From assembly GCA_030770535.1 (NCBI GenBank), contig JASVEC010000004.1, forward strand, positions 682,001 through 746,000: DNA of 64,000 nt, in the 5' to 3' direction. The translations under genes were made by a program, and so were the position numbers. The notes beneath the pieces were generated by a model. The model made no database searches. It was given only the letters and a program-made list of their open reading frames with translations, and was not told the DNA's origin. The DNA is from Batkoa obscura. Its lineage: Eukaryota; Entomophthoromycota; Entomophthoromycetes; Entomophthorales; Batkoaceae. This document shows, piece after piece, positions 21,331 to 32,546 of the stretch. Position 1 is the first letter of the stretch; every line of letters begins with the position of its first letter.

Positions 21331-22464
21331 ATTACAATTTGATACATTACTATAAACTAAAAAACAAAATATTTTTAAAGATTTGAAATTGAATTGAGTT
21401 TACTAAAAAATTACTAAAAAATTACTAAAAAAAGGAACCGAAATTTATTAATGTGCCCAACCTAAGAAATGTGCTATTAAATTTTTTAAAAATCCGTTAC
21501 AACAGTAAAATCATTTACCCCTATCAACACATGTTTCTAAGTAAATGTAATACTAAGAGAGAATAAATCCATCATACTATTGTAAAAAATAGTCATTTTT
21601 ATGATGTATATATATCTTTCTTCTAATTAATGACCCCGCCTTTAACATATTATAAATATCAATATATGAGAACATTTTAATATCAGTCATATAAAAAGAA
21701 AGAATAATACAGTTTAGAATTTTTAAAAAATCAACTAATTAGATATTTATACTTTAAAACAACACCACTATAATATAATATGCAGCTTTCTAATATTATT
21801 CTTTTTTCTATTGTCTTGATCGCTACCTCAATAAATGCTTCATGTAATCCAACCTGTGTATCAACTATCCAAGGCCAACTTCAATCACAATGTGGAAATG
21901 GTACAAATTCAAATAGCAATATTTGTTTATGTAACAATTACTCACAGTTGATGCAATGTTTCAATGGATGTAATGATGCACAGAGCCAAAATGAACTTAT
22001 GAATTATCAAGCACAAGCTAGGAATGTATGTAATACCGCACTTCAAGGAGCTAGTTTACCAGTCAATAATAATTTTATTGGAATGAATGGACAAGCTACT
22101 CAAATTACTAATGGTCCCACCCCAACTGTTAATGGCCTCTTTGCAGCTTCTACAATAGGTACCGATTTACATATCAGTGCTGGTAATACTAATGTTATTG
22201 TACCTTTCTCTGGTTCACCTCAAAATACCAATGTACCAGTTATTGGATCACTTTATTCTTCTTACAGTCTTGGTTCTATTACTGTTGGTTACAAATCATC
22301 TGCTGCACCTACCTTTACCTTCCGTTCTACATCTAACTCCAGTACCACCAATGGTAAAACAGTATCAATTATATGTATTTCTACTACCGTTTTATCTATC
22401 TTATCATACTTGTTATGATCCAAACTTTATAAAATACTAAATAATTATTATTAATAAAAAATAT
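21331..22464 (+). repeat. Duplicated 1.1-kb block, copy 2
   Basis: See 11811-12933. This copy has one extra 11-bp ATTACTAAAAA-type unit near 21415. The right edge, where similarity stops after AATAAAAAATAT, is at 22464. Confidence 0.85.
21780..22418 (+). CDS. Secreted eight-cysteine protein, probably GPI-anchored, copy B
   Basis: 212 residues, identical in protein sequence to the gene at 12249-12887 and apparently identical in DNA. Same signal peptide, eight-Cys core, Ser/Thr/Asn-rich linker and hydrophobic tail. Either a very recent duplication, ongoing gene conversion or, less likely, an assembly error; genes C and D, RIB1 and ADA2 lie between the copies, so it is not a simple tandem. Confidence 0.8.
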   Translation: MQLSNIILFSIVLIATSINASCNPTCVSTIQGQLQSQCGNGTNSNSNICLCNNYSQLMQCFNGCNDAQSQNELMNYQAQARNVCNTALQGASLPVNNNFIGMNGQATQITNGPTPTVNGLFAASTIGTDLHISAGNTNVIVPFSGSPQNTNVPVIGSLYSSYSLGSITVGYKSSAAPTFTFRSTSNSSTTNGKTVSIICISTTVLSILSYLL

Positions 22465-24644
22465 TAAAATCTATACTCTTTTTGTTATGAAATGTCATTT
22501 TTACGGATATTAAGTATATTATTTATAGAGCCAAAGATATTCCGTAATGCTTGTTGCATAATTAAATTCAACTTTATACCTAAAATATTAGAAACGTTGA
22601 AACGATGTAACCTATTTAAATTAAAAATTAAGTTCAATAAAACTTTAACTCTACTATTTAATAAATCATTGTTCTTTGTTTGACTTCACCCTTCCTTATA
22701 TCTGGACTTTTTTAACTCCACACTTTAATTTTATAAGCAAAAACACAAAGATCTTTGAACTTTGAATTTAAATAAAGTTAAACTTTAACTCAAATCTAGT
22801 TTATTTAATATTTACTCTTAAGTTCGATCATTTAATAAAGAAATATTTAATTAATTTAATTGTATGATGTTTTATAAATGTCAATTAAATTTTATAAAGA
22901 CTTTAATATTGGTTATAATATTATAGTTTCTAAATTTGAAATACAGTTTTTTTATACTGTTATACTTTTCTCAAAAGTAATTACTACCAAAGCTATACAT
23001 TATTAATCAAAACAAAGTAAACATTTACTACTCGTTAGATTTTTTATTAGTATTTACTCGATTTTGTCCAGTACTCTGCATCTTTTTCAGGAATATTTTA
23101 TTGTTTTACTAAGATCTTTATCTTTAGAATAATTTTTGTGATATATTTATTCCGAAGTAAACAAGATGTTTCAAATAATAATTTGTTTTTGAGACATTAT
23201 TATAGTATATTTATTAAAAAGCCAATATTTTATTTTAATATTGACTTTAAAATTCATAAAAGTCAATTTCATTCAAATAAAAATAAGAAATACAAATATT
23301 GTAATCGGCCTATTCACATTAACAATTGATTATATAAAAATATTTCAAAAGAATATAACTTAGTAAGTTACATTCTTATCTCCGATACTAGCTTTGAAAA
23401 GGTGGACATTAATCCCCAGTAATTTAATATTTAAAATTAGCAACGAAAGTTCCCATGTGTTGTAATATTAAGCAAAGACTTGAATTATTTTAAACTAACC
23501 TATTTTAATATAACTGATGAAAGAGTTATTTATAAACTAAAAGTTAATGAAACAAAATTAATTTTTAAAAACTCAAAACAAAATTTAATTTATAAATCAA
23601 TTGATAATTAAAAGGTATACAAGTTTCTGTTTTATAATCACATGCTATCTTTATTGGTTAAATGACTGTGGGAAAAAAGGAGTTGTTTACTGATTGGAGA
23701 ACAAATCATAAATAGGATGATGGAGAAGGTGGATCGAAATTGCCGGTTTCTGCCGCAGATGATTTAGAATTGAGCCAATAAGCTTTGATGTTGAAAGTCA
23801 TTTAAAAAAAACTTTGAAGAAAGAAACATTTATGATCAATTAAGGAAAATAATCAACAAGAATAAAGGAAAAATGAACTCCATCCTTTTACTATTTTGAT
23901 GCTAATTATCAAATTGGAGTTATCTTATTGGTGCTTGTATTAGTTAAAACAATAGATAACTAATTCTAATTTTTTGATAGGATAATACAATTAAAATAAA
24001 TTTATAAAAAATTATTATTTTATCAAAATATTTGATTATTTTCATTCAAATCTTAGCCCCTGAATTATCAAACTTGACTTCATCCCTCCCCCTTACACAT
24101 ACAGCTTCATCCCTTTATTGACTAAGCAACCCATACTTATCTTCTATTTTCACATGGATTTGCTAAATTCAAAGATAAGCTAAAAGAATGTTAACGGTTC
24201 TATTTTATTGGTTAAGTTTAAACAAAAGAAGAAAGGATGATGCAATATTATATTTGTTGAAGGTATTTTTTAAGTAAGCCAATGAATTGGTTTTAATTTA
24301 TCATTTTGCTTAATTTTAAATTCTAATCAACAATAATTTCAGTGGGAAAGTTGAAAATTGGGTTAGGTCTAATTATCAAATGCAAAGAAAAATATTCCTA
24401 TGTTGATAACATAAAAATCAAGTTGATAGACCAATATCATTTTTAATCTTTTTCATTAACGTAAATTTATGAAAGTATACCCTTAATTAGCAACTACCCT
24501 ATTAATAGTGTCTAACTTTCATAAGCTCTTATTTATTTTAATCTATCCACCCCTATTTATCAATTGAGGTCTTAATCCAGAGTTATAAAAGCACAAAATC
24601 GTTAATAATTTATATAAAACCGTTTTCACTATTTAAATACTAAG
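22465..24644. other. Gene-free AT-rich stretch upstream of the CSL gene
   Basis: 2.2 kb without convincing exons except the relic at 23662. The frames at 22492 and 23138 are short, Phe/Ile/Lys/Asn-rich and look like chance. It may carry long regulatory DNA for the CSL gene, but no motif can be supported. Confidence 0.45.
23662..23805 (+). pseudogene. Possible coding relic
   Basis: From ATG 23662 the frame reads MTVGKKELFTDWRTNHK, stop, DDGEGGSKLPVSAADDLELS-Q, stop, ALMLKVI, stop. The composition between the stops is far more protein-like than nearby DNA and no GT/AG intron removes them. I do not recognise the family. Confidence 0.3.
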
Positions 24645-26084
24645 ATGAAGCAAAATATGCCATCTTATTCTTTTAATCAACTTCCTTGTCGGTCCTTTTC
24701 ACTAAGTCCAGACATTAAATTTCCATCATTAGATAATTATCATTATTCCTCATCTGATTCAATGCCACATAGCATTAAGAGGACACCTTCGCCCTTAGAG
24801 TTATCCTCACCACCGGATAGGGCCAATAAAGTAAGGAAAGCAAATCAGGCCATGTCCATTGCTTCCTTGTTATCACCTCCAAAATATCCACCAGAACAAA
24901 ATACTATTTCTTTACCCTCCCTTACTTTTTCCCCACAATCAAACTTACAACAGGCTGGATCCTTTCATTCTACACCTGAAAGATCACTCCAGAGTCATAC
25001 CTTTGGTCATCCACATACTCCTATCATCCCATTACCACCTGTCTTTCAACATTTATCACCAAGAGACCCTTTTCAGTCAACCCAACGTATTATTAATAAT
25101 AAGCCTCATTCATACAAAAGAGATTTATCTGCTGAAACAAAGGAAATCACAGTTGAATGCTTTCATTCTTCAGTTGCACAAAAGTCTTATGGGACAGAGA
25201 AAAGATTCATATGTCCGCCACCAATTGTAAGAGCGATACAAGGATATAATAATCATGGATCCGCTTCGGTTCCTAACCCAGCTAATATCAACAATCCAAT
25301 TAGGTTATCCATTGTATCAGATGGAGTAGAAGAAAGCCTACAACAAGAAAGTCAACTTGAACATCGTCCAACAGTTTTCCGTTACCTCCATATAAGTAAT
25401 AATAAGAAATCCAAACAGTTCCAGCTTAAATTAGATGTGTTCAATAACAGTCACTCCAACTTAGCACCAGAAGCAAGTTTAACAACGAATCCAATTGCAA
25501 TTGTTTCAAAACCATCTAAGTCAAGGAGTTTAGCTTCTTGTATCATGTCTGGCTCCTTGGTCTCTTTGTATTCTCGTATCAACTCTCAAACTGTAAGGAC
25601 GAATTACTTTAAAGTCAATGATGGAAAGGTAATTACTTTTTCTAAAAGTGATTGGTCGCCCATGCGAATTGAACTAGCTGGTGAGAGCTTAGATAATGAT
25701 AGCTTTAATTCAAGTAAACCTCGTCCAATTACTTACGGCTCGCATGTTACTTTAAGTGACTGGGATAGTGGGTTTAAAAGTGAAACATTTGAAATATTAA
25801 AAGTTGAGCGCGGTGAAGTTTTACTAGATTATCAAGGTCCAGTACTACAGATGCATAAAATAGCTTTACGTAAGGCCGAAGTTAAACAAAATGTGAGTTT
25901 GTTGTCGTGTGATTCTAATGATGCGATGTGTAAAAGTAATGGCATGGCTAACTTCTCAAATATGAAATTGGTGAGCCTTTTAAGTTGTAGTTCGTTTAAT
26001 TGTGATAATGAAAAAAGTATTAGAGTGGAAGATAGGGATATTTGGACCTTGGTCGGAATCAGTCACTCAAAACAAAGTTTATAA
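24645..26084 (+). CDS. CSL-family (CBF1/Su(H)/LAG-1) transcription factor lacking the C-terminal domain
   Basis: Intronless, 479 residues. The first ~155 residues are disordered (Ser/Pro-rich). The Rel-like N-terminal domain follows with the DNA-contacting motif FHSSVAQKSYGTEKRFICPP (about 173-192) and FRYLHISNNKKSKQFQLKLD. After VSKPSKSRS comes the beta-trefoil domain (SGSLVSLYSRINSQTVRTNY, then YGSHVTLSDW, LQMHKIALRKAE, DIWTLVGI). CSL proteins bind GTGGGAA-type sites; in fungi without Notch they regulate adhesion, the cell cycle and lipid genes (known from fission yeast). The protein stops eleven residues after WTLVGI-type trefoil end, where other CSL proteins continue with an IPT/Rel C-terminal domain. 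Only about 180 bp separate the stop from the next gene, so a further exon is unlikely. Confidence 0.9.
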   Translation: MKQNMPSYSFNQLPCRSFSLSPDIKFPSLDNYHYSSSDSMPHSIKRTPSPLELSSPPDRANKVRKANQAMSIASLLSPPKYPPEQNTISLPSLTFSPQSNLQQAGSFHSTPERSLQSHTFGHPHTPIIPLPPVFQHLSPRDPFQSTQRIINNKPHSYKRDLSAETKEITVECFHSSVAQKSYGTEKRFICPPPIVRAIQGYNNHGSASVPNPANINNPIRLSIVSDGVEESLQQESQLEHRPTVFRYLHISNNKKSKQFQLKLDVFNNSHSNLAPEASLTTNPIAIVSKPSKSRSLASCIMSGSLVSLYSRINSQTVRTNYFKVNDGKVITFSKSDWSPMRIELAGESLDNDSFNSSKPRPITYGSHVTLSDWDSGFKSETFEILKVERGEVLLDYQGPVLQMHKIALRKAEVKQNVSLLSCDSNDAMCKSNGMANFSNMKLVSLLSCSSFNCDNEKSIRVEDRDIWTLVGISHSKQSL

Positions 26085-26266
26085 ACTGTATTAAAATATT
26101 CTATATAAAAAATAAATAAATTGTTCTTTTTAATAACCTCAGTATTGTCTTTTCTATAAAAAAATCATTTATCCTCAAAATACCTAAATACAAAATAATC
26201 TACTATTTTTTTAAAATGCAGTTTATTTATTAGAAGCGTGTGATGTAAGCAATTGATCCCCCCACA

Positions 26267-27040
26267 TTAACTACGAAGTAAAGGCTCTCTTTCATCAGAT
26301 ACACTAATGTTTTTATAGGTATAAAAAGTAAACAATGTAGTCACAAAATGAATAGCCAACGCGATAGATATCCAAACGATCAAAGTGGTCATTTCGGTGG
26401 CTACAGAATTCTTTAAAAACCCATAACATGGTACCTGATACCCAAAATAATCACTATTAAGGCACGCAGCCTCTTCTTTTTTGGGGAATGCATGGTCAAT
26501 TGTAGTATGTAAGCCGCAGCATCCATACTCTTCTTCAATATTACGAAGTAAGTAAGGGGAATCATCGTATGCATATATCCAGAATCTATTAACAACGTCA
26601 CCTACATATGATCGACCATAAATGAGTACACCTAAGAATATAGCTTGGATAATAGTAAACAGGGACAATATAATAAAGTACTATAAGATAAAATTAATAA
26701 ATAAAGTTATAACAAAGAAATTTGAGCTCACCAATTTTAACTGATCCTTGCTCTCCAAATATGTAGATATGTGGCCGTGAAATGAGAATAAAAAGATAAG
26801 GACACCAAGCCCAAGTAACAATCCTGGGAAAGTAAATGAAGCTCTTGGTATATTCCCTTTTGATATATCGTAGACTCCTAAACCTATAAGTTCAATTCCA
26901 ACGAACTAGAATAATTAGTTAAAATAACATAAATATTAATAGAAATAACAACTTACAGTAATAAGTAAATTAAGAAGCATTAGTACACCTTTACGGTATC
27001 CAATGTCATCTTCCCCACGAAGTAAATCTAATCTTGTCAT
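26267..27040 (-). CDS. Tetraspanin
   Basis: Three exons, 27040-26957, 26905-26732 and 26680-26267, giving 223 residues. Four membrane segments: GVLMLLNLLITFVGIELIG, FPGLLLGLGVLIFLFSF, FIILSLFTIIQAIFLGVLIY and TTLIVWISIALAIHFVTTLF. The large loop between TM3 and TM4 has the tetraspanin CCG motif (EEEYGCCGLH) with two further cysteines (ACLNS, VPCYGF). The short tail ends EPLLRS. Fungal tetraspanins such as Pls1 act in polarised growth and penetration structures; a like role is inference. It converges on the CSL gene and starts about 1 kb from PP4R3. Confidence 0.88.
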
Positions 27041-28003
27041 ATTTTGATTGTTGTAGAAAATAAAAAGTACCAGTTTCCTTTCTATTGCTGTTTATAAAGG
27101 ATGGATTTTACTTAGGTGAGCTTAAACTACCAGTGATGTAGAAATTCAATAAGTTCATTAGCAATGATATAAAATTAAGATCATTATGATTGTATGATTA
27201 TTTAAGAAAATATGTTTTATCAGGTTGTCAGTAAAGTCTGTTTCATAGTTTTTAATCTGTTTTAATGTATAATTAATTGCTAGTTCAAATCATAAAATTT
27301 GTTAATAATAAATTTAGCTTAAATAATTTTACTAATATTAATATTAGTACTAATAAATTAGGATTTTAAAATTACACTCAAATACCATTTTAGCTATTAT
27401 CCATATTCAATATCTATTTTTAGTTTTTAATATAGTTAATGTAAATGTTTATTTTCTTGAATTTGATAATATCAAATATTGCTGTGGCATTAAAATAATG
27501 ACTTAAATTAAATAAGGAAAATGATATGGAGATGTTTTTTTGTTTCATTATTTTTTCCATTTTTAAGCGCTATTTAAGTGGAAAGATTATTAGTAAAATT
27601 CTTAAACAAAAAATACATCCCCATATGCTATTTAAGTATTATTTTAATAGTCAATTGATTAGACAAAATACCAAGCAATAGCTTCCATTGTTGAGATGAC
27701 TAATCCTTGAATAAATCAAAAATAGAATATTGTATAGAAACATATTAGGGTAGAAGCAATGTTGATACGAATTGAGTATAATGTAAATGGAGACATAGAG
27801 ATAAATGCTACAGCTACAATTGATATGTTAAAAGTAAGCTAATTAGAGCACATCAAACTAAAGGTTATTAACAAATCAATAACCAATAAGTGGAGCCAAT
27901 TAATTTAAAGAACCAATAATATCAAATATATACAGATAGTAGTATTTTTACTTGATAATTTAGCCAATCCAATAAAATCAAGTGATTTAAAGCTATAAGG
28001 TTA
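27041..28003. other. Divergent intergenic region, tetraspanin/PP4R3
   Basis: About 960 bp between divergent genes, with a MITE (27528-27622) in the middle. Nothing else recognised. Confidence 0.5.
27528..27622 (-). mobile_element. MITE copy
   Basis: ATAT target duplication on both sides (27524-27527, 27623-27626). Opens GGAGATGTTTTTTTGTTTCA, ends ATACATCCCC. Confidence 0.85.
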
Positions 28004-30319
28004 ATGCAGCTGAGAAAAGTTTTTATTATTTCAAGGAAAATGGAAATTGTCAGAGCATTTTCAACAAGGGTAAAAATATACAGATATCAAGAAAACAATT
28101 GGGGTGAATATGGTTCGGGTATATGTAGTATTCGAAAATATGATGAAGCAAGTGACAAGCATATGATCGTTGTAGTGGATTCTCAAGATAAAGATTCTAC
28201 AATTTTAAGTTTTAAGATCCTCTGCTCTGGACAGTTTAAGAAAGAGCAAGATGGTTTAATAGTATGGCCCTTAGTCCCAGGAAGCTTTCATCTTTGTTTA
28301 AGCTTCCAAGGGGTAAGAATTAGGGATGCCTTTTACGGCTATATACAAGAAGTTGAAAGGCATTTATTAAAAGAATTAACGCCAGAGGGTGAATCAGACC
28401 CTGATGCATTAACACAACAAGACGAAACAAGGATGACTTTTGATAATTTAGAACCTACCATGGGAAACATAGGTGAAATTGATACATTTTTATTAGCCAA
28501 TAATCAGGGGAATTTCGAATATAAAGAAAGAGTGGCTACAAAATTAATTGAACATAACTTTTTAGAGAAACTTAAGGATGTTTATGACATTGCTACGGAT
28601 CTTGAAGATTCAAATTGTTTAAATAAATTATTCAATATTATAAAATCTTTATTGCAATATTATGATCCTAGGATCACTGAAAGTTTCGCCCATGACGATT
28701 ATATATTAATGATTGCTGGTATTATGGATCATGGTCTAGGGCTTTCACATGTAAAGCAATCGTATGTCAATTTTTTGAATGATCCAGCTCGTTTCAAACA
28801 GCTTATTAGCTTACCGGATGAGGCTACTGAAAGGATGGTACGTGAATCATTTAGATTAACTTACTTAAAAGAAACTGTTTTAAGTCCTATAATGAACGAG
28901 ACTGCCAGTAGCCAATTTACAGGGGTGATCGCAAGGAAGAATAATGAAATACTGAAAAGGATAACAGATAATCATGGGTTTTTAAGTCGCCTCTTTAATA
29001 CTCTTCGTGATCCTGAGGCTCCAATAAATAAAAAACGCCCAATCATTCTTTTTGTCCAACAGCTTTGTACTTTAGGTAGGGTATCTTCCATAGGAAATTT
29101 AACTTCTTTGATTGGAGTTCTTAATCAAAAGGGACTGTTTGCAATACTTCGATTCACAATGAATGATCCCGATTTGAAAATTCGAGTTATCGGAGCAGAG
29201 ATTTTAGCCATGATGGTGGATAATAATCCTTCGCTTGTACGTTCTACTATCAAGCATAAGGTTGGGTCAGATGAGCCTACTTTGTTGGAATTATTAATCA
29301 GATCCATGATAAAAGAAACCAGTACCAGTGTAATTAGTCAATATTCTGATATCATTCGCTCTCTTTTAATTTATCATTGCCCGGCGCCTGCAGTAAGGGC
29401 AGCCAGTAATGGGGCCAATACGACTGACCCAAACTTAAGAAAGGATGATGACCTGGATAGTTTTGTAAGATATTTTTATGACAACTTAATCGATATTTTG
29501 ATTTCGCCATTGATTGAATTAAATGATGATTTTTCTAAAGAGAGTTCAGGTGTAGTCAAAGTGTTACCACGTCATCATGACACTTTAACATTTACTATTT
29601 GTGACCTTTTAAATTCCTTCTTACGCTTTCATTCGGTTAAAATCAAATATTTTGTGATCGGTAGCCATGTGGTTAAATATATAGTGCCACTTTTGAGAGC
29701 TAGATCCGGCCATGTTAAACTTGCTGCGTTAAGATTTTTTAGAAATTTGATTGGAACAAGGGATGAGTTTTTTTCAAGAACTTTGATACGCCATAAAATA
29801 ATCGAGCATATCTTACAAACTTATACCGCCACGGAAAATGCCAATAATATGTTAAATTCAGCGTGTAGGGAATTCTTTCAATTTATTGTAACAGAAAAGA
29901 TGATTACACTTTTAAAGTATTTAGCAATTGATTTGGAAACTGAGGTTACAAAGTTATCGAGTGTTCAGGTATTTAAAGATATTATATTTTATTACGGAGC
30001 TATGGTGAATGGTACACCATCCACTGCTTCTTTACGTTCCGTTACACCAAAAAGTGAACGGGATGAACATGAAAAGGAGATGTCACCATCAGGTAAAAGA
30101 CAAAAACTTTGGGTGACAGAAACGTTAGAGAAATCGGAAGAAGAATATTTTAAAGAAGATGATGAGGATATGGAAATCGGAGAATCGGATCCTACTCAAA
30201 GTGAACAATCATCTAATCATAAAGTTGAAGAAGTAAATTTGGATTTCCCACTTAAACCATTGGTGGATTATGATGATGAAGAGGATGAAGAGGATGGGTT
30301 TGCTAAGTTGCAAGGATAA
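28004..30319 (+). CDS. PSY2: Protein phosphatase 4 regulatory subunit 3 (SMEK/Psy2)
   Basis: Intronless, 771 residues. An EVH1/PH-like domain lies at about residues 20-120 (RVKIYRYQENNWGEYGSG, DGLIVWPLVPGSFHLCLSFQ). The SMK-1 domain follows from about 165 (NLEPTMGNIGEIDTF region) to about 360, with helical ARM-type repeats to about 655. The last 100 residues are acidic (FKEDDEDMEIGESD, DYDDEEDEEDGFAK), as in other family members. It targets PP4 to substrates, for example in DNA-damage checkpoint recovery and metabolic control in yeast. A second ATG at 28039 would remove 12 residues and may be the real start, as homologues begin closer to the RVK motif. Confidence 0.93.
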   Translation: MQLRKVFIISRKMEIVRAFSTRVKIYRYQENNWGEYGSGICSIRKYDEASDKHMIVVVDSQDKDSTILSFKILCSGQFKKEQDGLIVWPLVPGSFHLCLSFQGVRIRDAFYGYIQEVERHLLKELTPEGESDPDALTQQDETRMTFDNLEPTMGNIGEIDTFLLANNQGNFEYKERVATKLIEHNFLEKLKDVYDIATDLEDSNCLNKLFNIIKSLLQYYDPRITESFAHDDYILMIAGIMDHGLGLSHVKQSYVNFLNDPARFKQLISLPDEATERMVRESFRLTYLKETVLSPIMNETASSQFTGVIARKNNEILKRITDNHGFLSRLFNTLRDPEAPINKKRPIILFVQQLCTLGRVSSIGNLTSLIGVLNQKGLFAILRFTMNDPDLKIRVIGAEILAMMVDNNPSLVRSTIKHKVGSDEPTLLELLIRSMIKETSTSVISQYSDIIRSLLIYHCPAPAVRAASNGANTTDPNLRKDDDLDSFVRYFYDNLIDILISPLIELNDDFSKESSGVVKVLPRHHDTLTFTICDLLNSFLRFHSVKIKYFVIGSHVVKYIVPLLRARSGHVKLAALRFFRNLIGTRDEFFSRTLIRHKIIEHILQTYTATENANNMLNSACREFFQFIVTEKMITLLKYLAIDLETEVTKLSSVQVFKDIIFYYGAMVNGTPSTASLRSVTPKSERDEHEKEMSPSGKRQKLWVTETLEKSEEEYFKEDDEDMEIGESDPTQSEQSSNHKVEEVNLDFPLKPLVDYDDEEDEEDGFAKLQG

Positions 30320-31481
30320 GTAGGAGTGTATTTCATGCCCTTTTAAATGTGATTATAACAGGAAGTTGATTATTTTTATCTTTCAATAATATTGTAGTAA
30401 GCTTATTGAATATCAAAAAAATCCAAAGACATAATATTTAAAAACCAAGTAAATAAACTTATTATATTTAACTTTTGGATCTTTTTTATAATTTTTTTGA
30501 TGTACTGTAAAAGAATAATAGCAGCTTTATAACTTGTCTATAATAGTTTGGTTATTAATATAAGCTGTGAGCCGTATGCTTAAGTCTTATTATGGTGTAG
30601 GAAACTATTATAGTATGTTAGTATTCCTTTTAGAAGTTAACATTTCAATTTTATCAGCTGCAATAAATAAGTGGCATGTTTTTTTGTGAGGAACTTAAGC
30701 AAGGAAATTTGGAATTTCAAGTTCCATAAGAAGTGAACAGAATGATCGAAGCGGAAAAAAGCACCAGTACTAAAAGCTTAGTTGCTTAATTTTAGGCATA
30801 AGAATATTTTAATAAAGTTGCTTTAACAAAGCAAGAATATTCTCAATGATTCTTGGTCCTATTACAGGTGGCTAGATAAGATAAACGTTATCTTGTCTCT
30901 ACTCTTTAGAAGGCTTTTATTTAATATTAAGAGATTAGACATAAATCAAATGATGTGAAAAGCCTCAAATATGGTATAGTCATTGATAGCTTAAATAAAG
31001 AGCATTTTAAAAATTGAAATTATATAAAATATTCCTAATTGCTTAATATCCGTAAAGAGAAATAATAACAAATTACTGAAAGATATGAGTTAAAGAGCGA
31101 GAATTTAATATAGTGTGAAAGAATAGATATTGAAGTAATGATCAATAAAAACCACCAAGAAATCCTGTTTAGAAAAAACAATAGATAGTGGGAAACTTTT
31201 ATAACTATTTTAAATACCAATAACCAAATTAAGTACATTCAAATTGAAATACAATCAACTAAAACATATATAATTATTTAAAAGACCGGTAGTAAAAAAG
31301 GAAAAATAGTAATTAATTATAAATCTCGTCATTTAATTCATATCTATAATATCATAATGAAGTACTATTAAATAGCGATTAATAAAACCATTGAAATCTC
31401 GGGCTTGAAGTTCATAGCTTACCTTTGTTATAGAGACAAGAACTGGGTAGTCCAACCTCTAATAACATAACTTCTAGATAT

Positions 31482-31677
31482 GGGGATGCATTTTTGTGTT
31501 TAAGAATTTTACTAACAATCTTTCACTGAAATAGCGCTTAAAAGATGGAAAAAGTGGGGGTGTTTTTTTTAGCTTCATTATTTTTTACATTTTTTAAGCG
31601 CCATTTCAGTGGAAAGATTGTTAGTAAAATTCTTAAACAAAAAACATACCCAAGTGATGAAGCCAAAAAAACACCCC
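31482..31677 (+). mobile_element. MITE copy (outer) interrupted by another MITE
   Basis: Starts GGGGATGCATTTTTGTGTTT and ends AAAACACCCC, with ATAT on both sides (31478-31481, 31678-31681). Split at 31557 by a second, inverted copy. Confidence 0.85.
31557..31652 (-). mobile_element. MITE copy inserted in another MITE
   Basis: An inverted copy (GGGGTGTTTTTTTTAGCTTC ... AAACATACCC) lies within the right arm of the outer element. AGTG flanks it on both sides (31553-31556, 31653-31656), duplicated from the host's AAAAAGTGATGAAG motif. This confirms a 4-bp target duplication. Confidence 0.82.
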
Positions 31678-32080
31678 ATATTCAAAATTTTATACTCCAT
31701 TTTAAAAACCTTGTACTTGATTAAAAATAAAAATACAGTAAAAAATGATATGCGATAGCCTAACATTTTACATACATAATAAATTAAAAAATTGTATTTT
31801 TAATAGTATATTATTTTTTTATTAAGCAATTAAAATAAAACTTAAAATGTGAATTTTTTACTAATAAAACTTATATGACAAAGTTCGATATTCTCAAAAT
31901 ATAGAATTTTTAAAATAACCTTTATTAACACTTACATAGAAATCTTTTATTAAGATGAAATAATCATAACACAAATCGATAAGTTTATTTAATATTTTAA
32001 TTCAGTAGATATTAGTGTTTGTTAAAACAGCTTTTAAAGTTTTGTCAAAATCTGTGTTTTTATAAATCCATTTATACAAT

Positions 32081-32546
32081 TGTGAAATATTGCTTTATTT
32101 AGCTCTCGGATTGATTATAACGCAACAATCACTTAAGTTGCTGTGTTCTCAAGTTCAAATACAATCAAGTCAGAGTCCCTTATTTTGATTTGCTGCGAGA
32201 ATTTATAACTTCATATTGCAAGGAATAACATCCTCTCGTATTAATATCCATATTTATTGGAGTATAAAAGAGATTCTTCAATATGATAACTCCAGGCTTT
32301 TTTAATTGGATTACTCCCTGATAACGTATCATTAATAAAGTCACTAAGTCTTTCTGACAACATCTGATATAGATTTTATAGTAGTATCTTCCATTGTATT
32401 TGTTTTACATAATTTGTAGCTTACTACATACTATTTCTATTAAGTTAAGTCTACCTTAGTTACATAAACTAAGACCCTTCGACTCAAGGCAAGTTAATTA
32501 AGCAAGAGTAGCTTTTAACTTCGGCCACTAAGTATCAACTTTCACA
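32081..32546 (+). repeat. Solo LTR (LTR-retrotransposon fossil)
   Basis: 466-bp TG...CA unit with matching 4-bp CAAT duplications (32077-32080, 32547-32550). It is nearly identical to the copy at 62435 (same length), so this subfamily was active recently. TATAAAAGAG box in the + orientation. No internal retroelement region adjoins it. Confidence 0.8.

Noticed and set aside
22492-23329. Two 63-residue frames at 22492 and 23138
   Set aside because: Phe/Ile/Asn/Lys-rich as expected for chance frames in AT-rich DNA, with no splice partners or similarity.
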